DNA of 64,000 bases, taken from contig CM060953.1 in NCBI GenBank assembly GCA_030765055.1, forward strand, positions 187,083,782-187,147,781, read 5' to 3'. The position numbers were made by a program, and so were the translations under genes. This DNA comes from Mantis religiosa (taxonomy: Eukaryota; Arthropoda; Insecta; Mantodea; Mantidae). The notes beneath the pieces were generated by a model that saw nothing but the letters and a program-made list of their open reading frames with translations, searched no databases and had not been told where the DNA came from. Each line of letters begins with the position of its first letter. Positions within the stretch are counted from its first letter, which is position 1. This document shows positions 61,441-64,000 of the stretch, piece after piece.

Positions 61441-61639
61441 TGCCGCCATTTTTTATTTTTTTTATTTTATTAACCAACAACAGTGTAGATTGGGTATGGG
61501 TAGGAAGAAGGATAGGGGCATGGGCGGGATGTTGTTCTGAGGTGATTCTATTTATTGAGGCCTGTGGTGCTAATTTATTTGGGAATATGAGGCGAATTTG
61601 GTGGCCGGTACCGCCTGAGCAACCCGGCTGTTCGTGGGT

Positions 61640-62563
61640 AGAAACTAGCTGTGCGGAAACCCGCTTGTGATGATCAGGTAGCAGTCATGATCCAGGAGAC
61701 CCTGGCTACGACCTGTGTACAGTGGTGATGGTTAAATGCGTGACTGGATGGTGTCATTAGGTCCTCGTTGGAACTGGATTGTGGTGATGCAGAAGGGCCA
61801 TGGCCGTCACAGCTCATGGTCGGGGAGGGAGGCGGCGTTGCAGGTCTGTTGGCGGCGGCGTCCTGCGTGTGCGGGTGTCTCGATGTGGCAGAAATTGCGG
61901 CGGAGGGACCCCGTGCTCTGGAGCCAGACACATCTTCAAGTCGTAGATGCTCTGGGTGATGTGGTCCTGGTGTTCGCGAAGGGCTTCGTGTAGCTTCTTG
62001 TTGGGTGCTGTATCGTTGATGTATCCAACAATCTTTTCAAGCTTGCCCTTGCAGTAGCTTAGTGTGTCGTTGGGTGGGTCGTCGCAGAAGGCGCTGGTGA
62101 TGCGATCAATTTTGGACAGAAGAGCGGCAATCCCTTCTTCATATTGGGCTGCGCTGTCCTAGAGATGGGTGTTGATTGACTCTATCTGTTCCTGCGGTGT
62201 AAGTCCGTCCATGAGTTGGCTGGAGAGCGTGGTCAGTCTGTCTTGCATATCCTGGAGGGCGGCGTTGGTTGTGCCGCGTTGAGCGGCAGCAGCTGCTAGG
62301 CACGCTAGGAGCGGCCTGCGTTGCAGAGTCCGTCCAGTGTGGCGGGGCCAGGAGCGAGAGGTCGGATAGTTGGGGAATATTTAGGTTGGGGTTCGCGTTT
62401 GGGTCACGCAGGGGGACCTGACTGCCGGGGGTCAGCCGACAGGTCAAATCCAGCCCTAGTGTGGCCGGGACAGAGTGTAGTACTGAAGGGATGAGAGGCT
62501 GGTCTCACCACCCAAGGGCGTCCTTGGGGAGGCGGTAGCTCCTTCTCCTGGGTACACTGTCAT
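61640..62563 (-). pseudogene. Decayed ORF1/gag-like frame of a retroelement
   Basis: From a minus-strand ATG at 62563, broken frames give a Pro/Ser/Ala-rich N-terminal part. An uninterrupted helical segment of over 110 codons with a single TAG follows (ALQDMQDRLTTLSSQLMDGL, then KLEKIVGYIND and EALREHQDHITQS). A Pro/Arg-rich tail comes last. Coding-like composition and higher GC set it apart from its surroundings. Order and composition resemble LINE ORF1 or LTR gag proteins, but no zinc knuckle is visible, so the element class is open. Confidence 0.5.
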
Positions 62564-63049
62564 ATTGTCCTAGTGTGTTAACTAGGTGGTTGGGATGGGA
62601 TGTAATTCTGGCATACAATGTGCGCGAGCGTTCACGCACAACGTACTCAACGCAAGGTAAAGTCTGTCTACTCAACGCAAGTGCACGGCGGCCGCTTTCT
62701 TTGACAAACCCTCATAATCGTTTTACAACATGGACCCTCCTCCTGACGGTCCTTTCTACAATGTTGCAACATTTTAACATCACCGTCTTGCACCTAATGA
62801 AACAGAACAACTGGAAGTTGGAAATTTGGCAACTGAGACTCCACGCCGAGTAGACATGCAACTGTCATTTTCAACAAATGGGGGCTGCTATTGGTCCCCA
62901 ACGTCAGTGTTGCATTTCTGAAGTGTGGAGATATATTTATGACGGTCATCAGTGGGCGGGGAGGTCCCGTCCTTTGAGGTCCCTTTGACTGGGAACTGCA
63001 CATACGTTGGCTAAACAGACTTTATGCCAGAATGGGTGTGTAGGATGTG

Positions 63050-63216
63050 TGATGGAAACTTACGTTCGGTGTCGTAGAGCCCTGTTCTGCACGGCTTGCA
63101 GTCTGCGGATGGTGGTACGGGCTACCGATCCCCAGACCTCGCATCCATACAGGATCAGTGGCGGGATGATCGCACGATACACCCGTAGTTTCAGGCGAGT
63201 ACTAGCCATGGCTTCT
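63050..63216 (-). pseudogene. Jockey-like LINE reverse transcriptase fragment
   Basis: An uninterrupted minus-strand stretch of about 48 codons reads LKLRVYRAIIPPLILYGCEV, then WGSVARTTIRRLQAVQNRAL. This is the hallmark thumb region after the polymerase core in Jockey/CR1-type LINEs ('LY-T-IRP-L-YG--VWG...K-Q--QN--LR'). It ends at a TAA, and the expected C-terminal remainder is missing. Confidence 0.75.
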
Positions 63217-63634
63217 TTTTATACACCATTTATGAATTCCAGACTATTATGGCATTTTCTCTACAATGTCGCCAGATAAAACACGAATGTTCTAGAGTGT
63301 ATCTATATCGGTGCCGGCAAGTCTTTCACCTCTGTGATAAACTATCCGTCTATTGTTTATCGGCGCTATCGTTAATTGTTTATGCAAGCTCTTTATTACC
63401 ACATTGTTCCTTTGTGTGCGCAAGCCGCCTTATCGCGATCGGATTCCCGACAATATTGTTGCTTTTTTCCCTTGCAGAATGTTTGATATACAACTCTCTT
63501 CGCTCATATTACGCAGAAAGTTTCAAGATTCAATTGTTAATCGTCGTGTCAGAAGTTGCATATACGTTTATATTTAAATAATTCGGAGTTCTCACATAAG
63601 TAGTATTTATAAGTGAGGTAGCAGTTTTAAAAAG
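63217..63634. other. Background, no gene seen
   Basis: Two overlapping plus-strand frames (63249-63581 and 63353-63577) are hydrophobic and unrecognised. Confidence 0.35.
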
Positions 63635-64000
63635 GTTAAAAAAAAATCGGAATCGTGATACTGTGACAGAAGAGGAAGGCGTGAGAAGATGGGAGAGAAA
63701 AAATATTAAAACATATATTTGGAGCATTGAATGAAGCAAGACAATGGAGAATCGGAAAAATAACTGGAGGAATTATATTGGGGAAAAAAAACCAACAGAT
63801 TGACGTTGCCGGGCCATCTAGAGAGATGTCAGGAAATAGATCTGTCAAGGAGATCTATAAAGGAAATCCGGGTGTCAGAAGCAGACCAAGGAAAAGGATG
63901 AGACAATAAGATAACCAAGATTGGACTGTGATTGACAGGCCAAGGGCTGTAGTACCGAAAAGTATAAAATTTCTCCTGAAACACTGGGACATCGCTGTAA
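63635..64000 (+). pseudogene. LINE 3' end (RTE-like), runs to window edge
   Basis: Broken frames show a WERKNIKT region, NEARQWRI, then NRSVKEIYKGNPGVRSRPRK. These match the standard 'W.R---N-EL... GH--RM---R--K-IY-G-P-G-R--GRPR-RW' ending of insect non-LTR ORF2 proteins. Frameshifts occur around the Trp-Ala-Gly-His step and after the PRKR. It is similar in type to the piece at 36470 but not the same sequence. Confidence 0.68.

Overview
The window is eukaryotic, AT-rich, repeat-dominated DNA. The kinds of element present point to an arthropod, most likely an insect with a large genome: many short tRNA-derived SINEs, an LTR element primed by tRNA-Lys, a Tc1-like transposon, a Mutator-like (MULE/Phantom-type) element, and Jockey- and RTE-like LINE pieces. 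The species cannot be read from the sequence. No operons, bacterial genes, rRNA, functional tRNA or CRISPR are visible. I found no host gene I can name. Most open frames are short, and the longer recognisable ones belong to transposable elements.

Layout. 0-7 kb: AT-rich background with two old SINE copies and a perfect 271-bp tandem duplication (6167-6708). 7.2-10.75 kb: an LTR retrotransposon that lacks pol and keeps only a coiled-coil gag-like frame. Its two LTRs share an identical first 388 bp but have unrelated last parts, and both are followed by a primer binding site. 10.9-13.2 kb: a 94-bp module that recurs at 54.7 kb, an inverted duplication with 90-bp arms, and a palindrome of about 200 bp. 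14.4 kb: a small solo LTR with a clean 4-bp target duplication. 16-31 kb: SINE copies of several families in sparse background, including one SINE whose tail has become a 108-bp tandem array. 34-38 kb: a foldback repeat, a SINE, an uninterrupted (GA)82 tract, two family A SINEs and an RTE-like LINE end.

40.0-41.85 kb is a nest: a 1.63-kb MULE with terminal inverted repeats sits inside a minus-strand SINE, which confirms the element's ends. 43.5-45.05 kb is a decayed 1.55-kb Tc1-like transposon with DD34E landmarks. 46.5-54 kb holds at least five relics of a roughly 390-bp TIR element that I do not recognise (called family X here). Two copies are split by SINEs that left target-site duplications. 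51-57 kb is rich in CA and CT microsatellites. 58.2-59.5 kb is the 3' end of a LINE with a zinc knuckle. 61-63.2 kb is a GC-richer minus-strand region with a decayed ORF1/gag-like frame and a Jockey-like reverse transcriptase end. The window closes in another LINE 3' end.

The sequence has been shaped mainly by nested insertion and local duplication. The SINE family labels (A-F, plus single heads) and family X are my own names, defined only by similarity inside this window.
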